From Diadophis punctatus similis (lineage: Eukaryota > Chordata > Lepidosauria > Squamata > Dipsadidae), in the NCBI GenBank assembly GCA_023053685.1, contig JALIGW010000003.1, forward strand, positions 47,519,996 through 47,583,995: a stretch of DNA of 64,000 bases, given 5' to 3'. Shown one piece after another: positions 1-10,996 of the stretch. A model generated the notes under the pieces. It made no database searches and was not told the origin of the DNA. It saw only the letters and a list, made by a program, of their open reading frames with translations. A program made the position numbers and the translations under genes. The stretch's first letter is position 1. Each line of letters begins with the position of its first letter.

Positions 1-93
1 GAAGGTTCTGCTTTGATTACTGCAGGCTAAAGAAACAGAAGGTGCTATAAATGGATGCAGTTTCTAAGAACTGGTTCTTAATGTGAATATATA

Positions 94-479
94 TGGGTAG
101 TCCTTGATTTATGACCGCAAACTGAGCCCAAAATTTCCATTTCTAAGCGAGGCAGTTTTTAAGTGAGTTTTGCCACATTTTACGACCTTTCTTGTCGCAG
201 CTGTTAAATGAAACACTGTAGTTGTTAAATTAGTAACCTGGTTGTTAAGTGAATCTGACTTTCTCATTGACTTTGTCAGAAGGCTGCAAAAAGTGATCGC
301 ATGATCTCAGGACACTGCAACCGTCACAAACATGAGTCAGTTGCCAAGCGGCCGAATTTTTGATCACGTGACCATGGGGATGCTGCAAAGATCGTAAGTG
401 TGAAAATGGTCATAAGTCACTTTTTTCAGTGTTGTTGTAATTTTGAAAGGCCACTAAATGAACTGTTGAGGACTACCTG
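94..479 (+). mobile_element. Non-autonomous TIR element, 'tagtcctcgactta' family, complete
   Basis: The ends are inverted copies of each other: GTAGTCCTTGATTTA near 95 and GTTGAGGACTACC at the right end. The interior is rich in 'ttaagtgaat' and 'gatcacgtgaccatggggatgctgcaa', which recur in the copies at 3162, 32908 and 39806. No open frame is present. I infer a MITE-like DNA element dispersed in squamates; the superfamily is not clear from one copy. Confidence 0.7.
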
Positions 480-969
480 CATTGCATTTTAATATAAACA
501 GTTTAAATAGGCCTATAGTTAAAAAATTTAATGAGCAGGGGAAAACAGATTGTAATTTAGACACATATAATTAGATTATGGAGAGAGAGAACAACCCAGG
601 TAAGAGGAAACAGATTGTGCCCTAGCTAATCATGTGAAGCTGGGCAGCTGAAACAGACTGGCTATTTGCCAACAGTAGTACTTTAATACAGAAGCTTTCT
701 GAAGTCACAGGAGCTGGCTTCCTTGAGATGTCCACGCAAGTGTTCCTCAGCTTTTTAAAAATTCACTAAAGCCAGCACTGCTAAGTCTCCAACAATGGGG
801 AGAAAATCAAAGGGAGGGGTTTCCACTTTTGCAAATTTCATCAAATACTCAGTCTGATCTCATCTTGTTTTACTATACATTTTAAGCGATCTATTCATAC
901 AACATTCATCTTTATTTTTTGCCTGGCACATTCAACTATCACTTCGATGTAATTCCCCCACTACCTTCC
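480..969. other. Anonymous AT-rich DNA
   Basis: No coding frame, repeat boundary or RNA gene was recognised between the TIR element and the SINE. Confidence 0.5.
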
Positions 970-1215
970 GAGCCGAGGTGCTGCAGGGGTTAAAAGCAGC
1001 ACTGCAAACTACTTCAGTTGACTGCTAGTTCAGCAGTTCAGCTGTTCAAATCTCACCGGCTCAAGGTTGACTCAGCCTTCCATCCTTCTGAGGTCGGTAA
1101 AATGAGGACCCAGATTGTTGGGGGCAATATGCTGAACTCTGTAAACCGCTTAGAGAGGGCTGCAAAGCACTATGAAGCGGTATATAAGTCTAAGTGCTAT
1201 TGCTATTGTTATTCT
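970..1215 (+). mobile_element. tRNA-headed SINE, 'tgctattgctatt' tail subfamily
   Basis: The head GAGCCGAGGTG begins a tRNA-like part with a B-box-like GTTCAAATC about 80 bases in. The body reads 'ggtcggtaaaatgaggacccagattgttgggggcaat' and 'taaaccgcttagagagggc', and the tail is TAAGTGCTATTGCTATTG. The same body occurs at 19738, 33353 and 60800, and in minus orientation at 21874 and 24303. It is a Pol III-type retroposon, not a functional tRNA. Confidence 0.85.
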
Positions 1216-3161
1216 ACAGAATTTTCAGAACTTAAAGTTTCTCAATTTTCCCATCTCTGCTAATTGTCCAATCAAGGCACACACGTTTATGTATTCGTTG
1301 TAATTTCCTACCATTAATATTTTTGCTGGGAAATACCAGAGCAGAAATCTAAACTAGGAAAGGGAAGGGGAAAGGGAAGAGGTGGGGAGATAAGTCAACT
1401 TTATATTCAAATAAACCAAATTTATAGTCCTGTGTTTTACTTTTAATAACCTTGCTCTTTAATTCCTTCAAATAATGTCCTAAAACTTTCTTTTCATTTT
1501 TCTTTGTACTGTATCACAAAATTCTTCAAGCTTTAAGAAGCCTCTTTTGTGAATCCAATATATGAAAGTTATGCATGTCACTTTTGTTATTTGTATATCC
1601 CTTTCAATTAAAACATCAGTCTGTCTCTTTTGCATGTCAGGTGTAGCATCTTTTTCCATATTATTCTTGCAGCTTGTCATTTTTAAATCCATTTTCAGAT
1701 CAGTCTGTTTTATCTGGAAAATCTTGTTCCTCTTCCAAAACATATTTTGAACACGATCTGTTTATAGAGGCAGACACTCCTGTTAAAATTCACTCCTGGG
1801 TACATTATTCAAAAAATATCCTTCAGTTGGTCCAATGTTAAAATATTTTACTCCATTCTGTATTAGTAAGTCAAATTTAAGTGTTCTTTAACTCTAGTTC
1901 CTTCTTGTTCCCTCTAGTGTCCAATTAGCAAAGTCCCGGCCTATCATTAAAAAAAATCAAAACAAACATGTTTTTTAAATGGAAAAGAATCTTCTAATTA
2001 ATTCCAAGATCTTGCTTCAAATTTATCTGGATCCTTAGTCCATTTGCAACTTTTTAAAACCAAAGTTTCAGTCACCCTTTTTCTATTTGCTACTTGTATT
2101 TTAAAGTTATTTTGCTAAGAATTAAAGGAAACTCACCCAATATTGTAAAATATGACGTTTCATATGTTCTCTAATAGTAAGTGGAAATTACCTCCGGGAA
2201 TAAAGAGAAGAGATACTGCCTAGGAAATGATCAGACAAAAGAAAGGGGAACCCTCAGTGGCTTAATGGTCAAAGGAAGAAACTTAGGAAGGACCCGCCCT
2301 AATTGATCAGGCAGATAAAGGTAGCAGGGAAAGATTTTTACTTTCAGACTTGCAATATTCTGTTAATGTAGGCTTACAATAAAGTAGAGTCAGCTCATCT
2401 AATTTTGTTTCCTGTCTGATTTACCTGGGAGGGCTGACATGTTCCTAATAGCAGTTAATAAGCAATTTCCGAAAGTGATTAGAAAAGGAAACACAGGAAC
2501 CCGATGTCCTTAAAAGTGCAAACTGTAGGTTGAACAAGATAACTATTTCTTTGTCTTCTAGGACTTTAAACCTGCCGGAGATCACTGTCTTGCAGTCTCC
2601 TTGCAAGGAGCAACTGCATAAAGCAGTTGTGGGTGATCTCAGATCTACACCTTGTCTAGAGTTGAATTACAAGGAGCTGGTCTTTGACTCTTCATTCCAC
2701 TGTGATCAAGTGGATCTATCTTCAGTTCACCACTTCCTTCCCAGGAAGTGATCTTTAGTTTCTTCTCAATACAAATGTAATTAATTTTGTGTTTCCAAAG
2801 TTGAATTGTTACGCTATACCTGCTCTCTCATGGAGGAAGCAAAGTAGCTTTTCAGAGCTAGGACAAAGTCAGGTAAGCAAAACCTCAATTCCCAAGAAAA
2901 TGTTAGCAGTCCAGAAGCTGATGCTGAATTTATAGAATTTTTTGAGCTCTGGAAAAGTGGTGTCTTGTTTTGCACATACTGTATTGTAAATATTCCTGGC
3001 TGAGAGTAGCCATTGAGAGGCACCTCGCAGAGTTCAGCCTTGCCTTGCCTTTCTTCCCTTGGCCTTCAACTTTCAGCAGCTCTTTAATCTTTAAATGCAA
3101 GAAGGCCTTGCATTTCTATTGGATTGATCCCCTCATTCTGAAGAAAGGACTTTATGCTAGG
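1216..3161. other. Anonymous intergenic DNA
   Basis: AT-rich sequence with short purine runs near 1360-1390. An open frame at 2530-2751 (73 codons) has no recognisable domain, no neighbouring exon and no compositional support, so it is not called. Nothing else is recognised. Confidence 0.5.
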
Positions 3162-3420
3162 ACAGATGCTCCTCATCTTACAACCCTTTGTTCGCTTGAA
3201 GTTACAACAGCACTGAAAAAAGTGACTTATGACCATTTTTTCATACTTACAACTGTTGTAGCATCCCCATGGTCACACGATCAAAATTCAGAGGCTTGAC
3301 AACTGGCATGTATTTATGACACTTGCAGTGATCTGGGATCATGTGATCACCTTTTGTGAACTTCTGACAAGCAAAGTCAATGGGGAAGCAAGATTCACTT
3401 AACAACTGTGTTATGAACTT
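3162..3420 (-). mobile_element. Truncated TIR element, 'tagtcctcgactta' family
   Basis: Minus-orientation relative of the element at 94-479, sharing 'gtgacttatgaccattttt', 'gcatccccatggtcac' and 'cacttaacaactgtg'. The far end is missing and is replaced by an L2-like tail. Confidence 0.65.
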
Positions 3421-3490
3421 CAACCTGAGTCCTATGGGATTGGGCGGCTTATAAGAACAATAAAATAAATAAATAAATAAATAAATAAAA
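3421..3490 (+). mobile_element. L2-group LINE 3' tail fragment
   Basis: The segment 'gagtcctatgggattgggcggcttataag' followed by (AATA)n matches the 3' end of the better preserved L2-like copy at 40463-40918 ('gagtccttcgggagttgggcggcatataag' then AATA repeats). Confidence 0.6.
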
Positions 3491-3491
3491 C

Positions 3492-3650
3492 CAGGGGTGG
3501 GTTCCTCCCGGTTCGGACCAGATCGCCTGAACCGTTAGCGACCTGCTGGTGACGCAACGATGGCATCACGGATCCGGTTCGGTCAGTGGGCGCCACCATC
3601 TTTTTTGGGGAATTTTTGTTAAATTTTTCCGTGTTTGGATGGCTTCTCCT
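3492..3650 (+). mobile_element. Half of a hAT-like foldback element
   Basis: Begins CAGGGGTGGGTTCCTCCCGG and includes 'gacgcaacgatggcatcacggatccggttcgg' and 'ggcgccaccatcttttt'. This is the inverse of the right half of the element ending at 17366. Only one arm remains; no target duplication is visible. Confidence 0.6.
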
Positions 3651-3654
3651 CTTC

Positions 3655-3788
3655 CGCGGCTTAATAACCTCAATAATACATGGGCAAACAATAGATACAA
3701 ACTCAAGGTAAACCGCTCCAAACTCAATTGCAGAAAATACAACTTCAGCAACAGAGTGGTCAATGCCTGGAATGCTCTACCTGAATCC
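3655..3788 (+). mobile_element. LINE ORF2 C-terminal fragment, first half
   Basis: Translates to a LINE ORF2 C-terminus with the typical asparagine-rich 'FSNRVVNAWNALPES' end, a signature of CR1/L2/Rex1-type non-LTR retrotransposons. The frame stops abruptly at the 8-bp CTGAATCC that also flanks the far side of the inserted element. It continues in frame at 5212, so the LINE was present before that insertion. The RT domain is absent. Confidence 0.75.
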
Positions 3789-4084
3789 TAGTGGTGGGAT
3801 TCAATTTTTGTTACTACTGGTTCTATAGGTGTGGCTTGGTGGTCCTGTGAGTGGGTAGTCATGTGAGTGGGTGGGTGTGGACAACTCAATGTCACTCCCA
3901 CCCAGTCACATGACACCCCCAGCCACACCTACCCAGGTTTTGTGGCTCCCTGTGTTTTCTGTGGGAAATGGATCATGTGAATGGGTGGGTGTGGCCAACT
4001 TGATTGGTCTCACCCTTAGGAAATTTCTCCTTAGTCCAACTCACAATAAAATAGGACAATAAAATAGCACTGTTCTAATATTTA

Positions 4085-4269
4085 GAATAGAATAGAATAA
4101 CAGAGTTGGAAAGGGCCTTGGAGGTCTTCTAGTCCAACCCCCTGCTTAGGCAGGAATCCCTACACCACTTCAGACAAATGGTTATCCAACATCTTCTTAA
4201 AAACTTCCAATGTTGGAGCATTCACAACTTCTGGAGGCAAGCTGTTCCACTGATTAATTGTTCTGTCAG
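4085..4269 (-). mobile_element. CR1 LINE 3' end, minus strand
   Basis: The complement of the classic CR1 3' end: 'ggaaagggccttggaggtcttctagtccaac' preceded by AGAATAGAATAGAAT, then the complement of the final ORF2 codons. It abuts a plus-strand CR1 copy, forming an inverted pair. Confidence 0.85.
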
Positions 4270-4480
4270 GAAATTTGAGGGGCTCCTACAAAAATGAGGG
4301 AGTCAATCTATTTTCCAAAGCACCAAAAGGCACAACAAGAAACAATGGATGGAAACTATCCAAAGAGAGAAGCAACCTAGGACTAAGAAGAAATTTCCTA
4401 AGGGTGAGACCAATCAATCAATGGAATAGCTTGCCTTCAGAAGTTGTGGGTGCTCCATCACTAGAGGCTTTCAAAAAGAG
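4270..4480 (+). mobile_element. CR1 LINE ORF2 C-terminal fragment
   Basis: The frame at 4275-4480 reads a CR1 ORF2 end with 'LFSKAPKGTTRNNGWKLSKE' and 'WNSLPSEVVGAPSLEAFKK'. The same motif ends the CR1 copy at 48000-48400. The 3' untranslated part is missing. Confidence 0.85.
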
Positions 4481-5203
4481 TGAGGGAAGTACACCCCAAA
4501 AGGACAGTGCCAGGAACCACTAAAACAATGCAAAAAACTTAAAACAGCCATTCCCCTTTTTTAAAAAAAGTCAACCCCAAAGCAAACACAGCAGTGTTTG
4601 AGAGGGAAACTAAGAGCAGCTGCTCAGGCTAATTGAAAGCCTGGGTGTGCTGCCAAAAGCCATTAACCCTTCCAACAAATTCTATGTTCTCTATGTTCTA
4701 AATTGGGTGCTTCACAGCAGAAGCAATACAGCTGGGCTGGACCACACATGCATTAAATTCATGGCCTGTATGATCAAGCTGCATCATTGTCCCCTCCTGT
4801 ATCTTTTCCCCCAGGGAGAAACAAGAAGTAGCCAACACTGCAACAGCTATAAAAGGTCTTGGGAAACTCCAGGGAGTATCAACCAATCACAGAAGTGTTA
4901 CTTAATACTCTTTATAATGAAAATGTTTGTAATCTTGCCCTTCTTCCTGAAGGGAAGAGGTTAATCCCATCCCTAGATGGGTGATTGATGAGTTTCCCTG
5001 CCCTAATCCTGTCAGTTTATGTTGTTTATTGACTTGATTCAGCTTGTATAGGCTGCATTTCATCTGCAACTGTTAAGTGGAGCTATTAACTGAAGGGAGG
5101 GAGAGAGAGAGAGAAACTTTATTTTTAATGGGTTCTCTGAATTACATAAGCAATTTACTAACAGTTTGGGAGAATTTGTGAGAATGGTTGAATCCCACCT
5201 GTG

Positions 5204-5448
5204 CTGAATCCGTTGTTACATCCTCAAACCCCCACAGCTTCAACCTTAAACTGTCTACTGTGGACATCACCCCATTCCTAAGAGGTTCATAAAGGGGGCA
5301 TGCATAAGTGCACCAGCGTGCCTACCGTCCCTGTCCTACTGTCCCCATTTATTTGTACTCATTTCCTGTGTTCATGTCCATGTTTATACTTATACCTGTT
5401 ATCTTGTACATGTTTGACAAACTAAATAAAATAAAATAAAATAAATAA
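5204..5448 (+). mobile_element. LINE ORF2 end and 3' UTR, second half
   Basis: After the second CTGAATCC the frame broken at 3788 resumes for about 25 codons ('NLKLSTVDITPFLRGS' then stop). A 3' UTR follows with 'ctaccgtccctgtcctactgtcc' and an (AATAA)n tail. The same UTR is present at 47785-47985 and, inverted, near 14256. Confidence 0.75.
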
Positions 5449-5499
5449 AATGAAGATGTAACTGAGGAATGTTGGAACATTGACTCAGTTAATGGAGAA

Positions 5500-5712
5500 A
5501 TTAACTCAGTTAAAGGAGAAATTTTCTGACAGTGAGAACAATCAACCAATGGAACAGCTTGCCTTCGGAAGTTGTGGGAGCTTCATCACTGGAGGCTTTC
5601 AGGAAGAGATTGGACTGCCATTTGTCAGAAATGGTATAGAGTCTCCTGCTTGGGCAGGGGGTTGGAGTACATGACCTACAAGGCCCCTTCCAACTCTATT
5701 AATCTAAAAAAA
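5500..5712 (+). mobile_element. CR1 LINE 3' end
   Basis: Contains the degenerate ORF2 end ('gaacaatcaaccaatggaacagcttgcc', 'tcactggaggctttcagg') and the CR1 3' signature 'gggggttggagtacatgacctacaaggccccttccaactct'. Confidence 0.8.
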
Positions 5713-7749
5713 AAAACCTCATATAGTTGGGTCTTGTTCTATCTAATCCAAGCGAACATCAGTAAGATCGCTGATATGGTTTTTAGTCAACTGCCATGTG
5801 TTGACATTTTTTCCCCAGTAAGGGAAATCATCAGATATTAATAGCTATCATATTCATTTGTCAAACAGGAGGGTCTGAATAAGAATTGTTATATATCACT
5901 AAAATGACAAACCGGCACACCATTTGCAGCAATGGATTGTTGATACAGTATCTGTTTTTGTCACATTTGAATTGGGCTTTTTTTCTACATCCCCTCCCCC
6001 ACAAATCAACTCTGGGACAATATGGTCGCATTTTGTGAACATTTTTATATAGCAATTTCTCAGGCTTTTTTCTCCCGTCACTTTTTTTAAAATTATTTTT
6101 CTTAATTTTGAGGTCACATACTTAAAACTCTTTTTCTTTTATTCAGTAATTTGGTATGAAATAAAATATAATATTTTAGCCCTGCTCCCTTTGGAACATT
6201 TGAGCCTTGTTAAATGCAGCCAACAGTTTTCCAAGTTGGAAACAGGGAAAGGAGGTAGCTAATTTCTTTCCTAATTTCTCGTTTCCATGATACCCTCCTT
6301 TATTTTTGCTAAAACCCATCTACATTCCTACTAGTGTTTCAAATATTCCTTACCTAGGATGCAAGAAAATGCAGCAAGTGTCCTATGAATGGTACTCATG
6401 GTAAATACATTATTCACAGTAACATCCCTAAGTAAATTATTCCCCAAATTTAGATGAATTGGTATGTTGTCTGCTTCTCTTTTGTGTGTAACAGTCCTGT
6501 CCAGTTAAGTCCTTGAACTTAAGTGATCCTAACTCACTTGTAACTAGTTAAGTAGTTACACACCAAAGACAAGAAAACGGCATTGAAGACTGCAAATGTG
6601 GTTTTTGCATTCTTAACAGAAACACTGGGATGCGAGCATTAATCTTCATATTAACAGAATATTTTAATTACATTGTTTATCCTAGATCAATTTGTGTCAC
6701 AGGATAATAAAAATTGTTACATCTGTTTTGTTATTTTCTTCATCAAGCATGGGTTGCAATCATTTAATAAATGCCAAGAGAATGCAAATTACTAAAAATT
6801 CTGCAAAGTAATCAAGAAGAAGAAAGAAAAGCTATTTAAATTTCTGTGCCAGGTGGATTATTTTGAATTGGGTATAGAGTTTTGATGTCTACACGTGTAG
6901 GCATTGTCAGATAAGCAATTTAGAAAAGTCAAACCTAGAAGGCGATTTAAAACATCCACTGTTAAAATTCAGTTTAAAGTAATTGTATTATCCCATGAGG
7001 GATTATTTTAATAATCCTATTGTGTCTTGTCTGTTACAATCTTTATTGCATTTCTGCTACCTCAAATCTCCAAATAAGCTCTTTTAAAAAAAATGCAATA
7101 AAAATATTCTGCAACTCACCTCAAATACTGTTCAGCAGTTCATCCGATAGGCAGTAAAATGCATGGGGGAACACTGGGAGGTTTCCAATTGTTCCAGATC
7201 TGACAGGTTTCTACTTGTTTTCGCTGTTACAATGATAAGCATTAGAAAGAGTTTGCTTTGGCTAAGAATCAGTTTTGGAAATCCAATACAGAGGTGAAAT
7301 CTTATCCTCTTGTTGTCCTTGGCTTTAAAAGAAAGCATTCTCAAAACGTAGTCGCCCTCAAACAGAGACTGGGCCTTCTTGGGTGCTTAAGTGACAGGCA
7401 ATTTGATCCCCAAAGTACTTAATCCTGCATAATTGCATTGAAGTTAATCCCCTGGAAGTCAAATGAGCTAAACCGATATAAATGCAATAAGAAACCAATC
7501 ACTTCTGGATTCTACCCAGATTGGAAAACAAATAATACAACTGAAAGCTAAATAGGGCAGCATTCCCTAAACTAGTAGTAACTTCATAGGAGGGATCTAC
7601 TATGCCTTAAATTCACATAGTAGCTGAGAATTCTGATATTTGCAGTTTTGAGAAGCTGAGGTGGAGCAATGAATTATCCCTTAAAATACTTAGACATCTT
7701 TTTGTTGTTGTTGTTATTGTTCTGAAATAAAATAAACGATTGAGCAATA
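5713..7749. other. Anonymous AT-rich DNA
   Basis: No repeats with clear ends, no coding signal and no RNA gene were recognised. Candidate single-copy sequence for a conservation check. Confidence 0.5.
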
Positions 7750-7941
7750 CGTCTATGGAGATTCTCAGTCATCCAGGTCATGGTTGTCCCAAAGGTGCTT
7801 TTTCAAGAGGCAATTGGACTTTCTGGTTTTTTCTTTGAAGACGTTTCACTTTTCATCCAAGAAGCTTCTTCAGCTCAGGATGAGAAGCGAAACATCTTCA
7901 AAGAAAAACCAGAAAGTCCAATTGCCTCTTGAAACCTTTGG
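7750..7941 (+). mobile_element. Inverted-dimer element with 12-bp target duplication
   Basis: A unit reading 'ggagattctcagtcatccaggtcatgg ... ctttctggttttttctttgaagacg ... catccaagaagcttcttcagct' is followed by its own partial inverse. GATTGAGCAATA flanks both sides (7738-7749 and 7942-7953). The duplication length argues against cut-and-paste transposition. Related copies lie at 20673, 25118 and 49097. Confidence 0.7.
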
Positions 7942-7953
7942 GATTGAGCAATA

Positions 7954-8500
7954 GCCAATTCCCAGTTAGAAACAGGAGAAAGATTAGGACCTCCAGATCT
8001 GAGCTGCAAAAACCCAGATGGCAGCAAAGAGACGCCAAAGTCACTTTTGGCTGTCATCTAAGAGCCCCCCAAATTTTTGGCACACAGAAGTAAGGAAAGT
8101 TGAGTCTTAGGCCAATAGTCTGCCTTTGGAGCATCACCTAAGCACACTGAAATGATATAAAGTCTTTCTGTTATTTTGGCACAAGAGTAGCTGGGAAGAC
8201 ACTAGAAGATTCTGTAAGTCGCCATCTTTATATAGACACTTGGTTTTTTATAGTTTGTTGCATGTCAGCTGGATGTTCAGACTGGATTTGGCATTTTTAT
8301 CCACCTTCAAGTCCTTCCCAAGAACCTGAGACAGGCAGATGTTGATGTTTGATTGTGTTAGAGGTATTGTTGCAGGATGTAAGTGTTCTGAGTAAAGCTG
8401 CCTTTTGCAGTTGACGGATGGTGAATTTGTCAACACTTCAAGTGATGTTCCAAGGCACCTATTACTATTGGTGCTATTTAACCCACCTTTTAAAAAAATA
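7954..8500. other. Anonymous DNA
   Basis: No gene or recognisable repeat. Confidence 0.45.
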
Positions 8501-8975
8501 TACCGTATTTTTCGGAGTATAAGACGCACCTTAGTTTTGGGGGAGGAAAATAGGGGGGGGGGGAAATCTGCCTACCAGGTATTCATCTGGCTAGTGTCCT
8601 TAGTCTGGTCAGCTTCAGTACATTAATTTATCCCCTGGTTAGGGCTTTAAAAAGCCTTATTTGAGACAGTAACAATGAAAGAGCCAGCAAGCTGGGAAGA
8701 CCGTTAGCACCTCGTTAGGGCTGGAAAGAAACTTATTTGGAGCAAGTAGAGCAATGAAAAAAAGCCTGCAAAGACTTAGGGCTGGAAAGACAATTTTTCG
8801 GAGAGAGTAACAATGAAAAAGCCTGCAAGGTAAGAGCTGGGAAGATCGTTAGCACCTCGTTAGGGCTGGAAAAAAAAGCTTCGAAAAAGCTACATTCAGA
8901 GTATAAGACACAGCCAAATTTTCAGCCTCTTTTAGGGAGGAAAAAGGTGCGTCTTATACTCCAAAAAATATGGTA
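8501..8975. mobile_element. TACCGTATTTTTC TIR element, copy 1
   Basis: Inverted ends of about 28 bases begin TACCGTATTTTTCGGAG on the left and end in the inverse, CCAAAAAATATGGTA, on the right. TA lies at both boundaries, fitting a TA target. The interior repeats 'gttagggctgga' and 'aacaatgaaa..gcctgcaag'. No transposase frame. Other copies: 13091, 31784, 57260. The superfamily is not assigned. Confidence 0.8.
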
Positions 8976-9103
8976 TATTTTGATCAAAATGGTGAACATA
9001 CCTAATTCTCCTGCTACCTATTTTACCCACAATTAAACCCTATAAAATTGGTTGGGCTGAGAGAAAATGACTTGCTTGAAGTGATCCAGCTTGTTTTCAT
9101 GCC
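8976..9103. other. Anonymous DNA
   Basis: No feature recognised. Confidence 0.4.
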
Positions 9104-9172
9104 AAAGGGAGGCTAAGAACTCACAATTTCCTGGTTTCTAGACCAGCACATTAACCACTACTCTGAACTGCC
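9104..9172 (-). mobile_element. tRNA-SINE head fragment
   Basis: The complement reads a SINE head: a 'gtggttaatgtgctggtctagaaaccagg' type A-box region followed by 'gtgagttct'. It resembles the head at 18247. Too degraded and short to be a tRNA gene. Confidence 0.5.
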
Positions 9173-9714
9173 TCTTTTTTGTTGGTTAATGTCATTAGAA
9201 GCACATTGGGAAGAAAATAATGATATGCAGTATTATTATTTTGTGCATTTTTAGTGGGAGACAGCTTTGGGAAACAGGGTGCTAGGTAAGTGCTAAGTAA
9301 ATTTTAGCTTCAGAAATTTGAGAGAAGCAGAGGCATTCAGTACAAGCCATGATGACATTCCATGCATGATGATGATTTTTGCATATGATGAGAATTATGC
9401 CATTTCCTGATTTCATATCATGTGACCAATACATATACAGTACATGAAGTCATTGTGACTACATAATGTCACTTGCACCCTTTGCCCATGCGGAGGAAAC
9501 ATGGTCAAAGAAAAATCATAGAGAACATTAGCTGGGTGATATAAGAGAGAACATAGAAGGCAATGCTGTTGACACCAATCTTTTTCACAATCTAAACAGT
9601 ACATAGGGACAAAATGGCCTATGTCCTGAAACACAGGTAGTCTTGTTACTTGGAGCTCCTCCTGCAGCTTACAATACAAGTGCAACTTTCAAAAAACATG
9701 CTTAAGAACATTCA
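9173..9714. other. Anonymous DNA
   Basis: A minus-strand open frame at 9413-9685 contains several cysteines but no recognised domain or exon structure; it is not called. Confidence 0.4.
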
Positions 9715-9722
9715 CTCTAGAG

Positions 9723-10289
9723 CAGTGCTTCTCAATTATTTTCTGTTACGCCCCCCCCCCAGGAAGAAGTAAACATTTCACGCCCCCCCAAATTTCCACC
9801 GGGACGATTGTTTGCAATATTCGGCACGTTTTCGCTGAAAAAACGCAAGTGGCTTATCAGCGTGATTGGGGTGTAATGTGTTTCAGTGACGCCTTAATTT
9901 ATTTGGCTTCATACTGTCCGCTGCCAACATTTTTAGACACAGTAAACATACTGGTCTTTCCTCGTCTCCCACATAGTCACAGTGAAGCCAAGCGCTACAT
10001 GCGCTTCGTCATATTTCCTTGTCTTAGCTTTCAGGAGACTTACGTTTGTCTCATTATCTCCAGCTCTCTCCTCCTTTCTTTTCATCCCTGTTAAATATTT
10101 TTCCATGGTGTCTCTTAAGGGTTTGTTATCTGCACTTCATATCTCCTGCTCTGTGCTGTGTGCTATTGTTCGGTGCAAAAAAACCCTACTCCTGCGGCAA
10201 AAAAAAGCACGTTCCCCGGGGTCACACACACCCCCGGCATTGCTCTGCGCCCCCCCAGGAGGGCCCACCCCACTATTTGAGAAGCACTG
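9723..10289. mobile_element. hAT-like element with CTCTAGAG target duplication
   Basis: Left end CAGTGCTTCTCAATTATTTT and right end 'actatttgagaagcactg' are inverted. Perfect 8-bp duplications CTCTAGAG lie at 9715-9722 and 10290-10297. Runs of C occur near each end. No transposase frame, so it is non-autonomous. Confidence 0.85.
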
Positions 10290-10297
10290 CTCTAGAG

Positions 10298-10845
10298 GAA
10301 CCTATGTGTCTAGTAAGCTGCAATCCCACACCCAATTACAGGAGATGTAAAGCAATCAACAAGTTTATAACACATCAAATACTAATAGTTCTATTATGCT
10401 TTAGGTTTTATTGATGCATCTGAGCCATAAGAGCATCTTCTGTTTTTAGTAACCCATACTGACCTGCCTATCCTTTTAAAAATACCTGGATGTTTGTACT
10501 TAAATGGTCCCTTATCACTTTGCATCCCAGCACAGGCATCATAAGAAACTATCAGGTATGTCATGTGGATCATGTTATTATGCAAATGATACAAATACTA
10601 TAATTTGACTAATTTGCATGATGGTGTATTGGCACACATTATATCCACCTGCTCTTTGTCCATTCCTCCCCTAAAAATACCCAGGTTATCAATCAAGCAT
10701 ATTTTCCCAGAGGTAGATCACCCAGTTCTGTTCTCTTCAAAGGATGTCAAATTGAAAGAGAGCCAATAGAAAATTACTCCAAATTGTTTTGGCTTTAAGA
10801 AAGTTTGATCACTACCAAGGGGGACAAAGTGGCATCACAAGCATC
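10298..10845. other. Anonymous DNA
   Basis: No feature recognised. Confidence 0.45.
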
Positions 10846-10853
10846 ACTTACAT

Positions 10854-10988
10854 CAGGGTTCCTCAAACTTGGCAACTTTAAGACTTGTGGACTTCAACTC
10901 CCAGAATTCTTCAGCCAGCATAGCTGGCTGGAGAATTCTGGGAGTTGAAGTCTACAAGTCTTAAAGTTGCCAAGTTTGAAGACCTCTG
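10854..10988. mobile_element. Palindromic hAT-like element, 'ttcaactcccagaattc' family
   Basis: A 135-bp foldback: 'tcaaacttggcaactttaagacttgtgg ... ttcaactcccagaattc' followed by its inverse. A perfect 8-bp duplication ACTTACAT flanks it (10846-10853 and 10989-10996). Six relatives lie in the window at 21285, 23774, 40434, 45924, 49985 and 58867. Confidence 0.85.
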
Positions 10989-10996
10989 ACTTACAT

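Larger units (their letters stand above)
3789..5203 (+). mobile_element. hAT-like TIR element with nested CR1 sequence
   Basis: The left end TAGTGGTGGGATTCAA and the right end TTGAATCCCACCTGTG are inverted repeats. Both sides carry a perfect 8-bp duplication CTGAATCC (3781-3788 and 5204-5211), the length typical of hAT transposition. The interior holds CR1 fragments and a short piece of the 'gcggctctgg' family near 3895-3990. No transposase frame is seen. Confidence 0.8.

Noticed and set aside
2530..2751. 73-codon plus-strand frame after a TTCTAG-like acceptor
   Set aside because: No recognised domain, no donor with in-frame partner, and length within chance for this composition.
7850..7910. 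Hammerhead-ribozyme-like 'ggatgag...cgaaac' in the inverted-dimer family
   Set aside because: The CUGANGA core is not intact (GGATGA) and stem II would be too short; kept only as a hint toward Penelope-like elements.
9413..9685. Cysteine-containing minus-strand frame
   Set aside because: Cysteine spacing fits no known finger and there is no splice context or neighbour exon.
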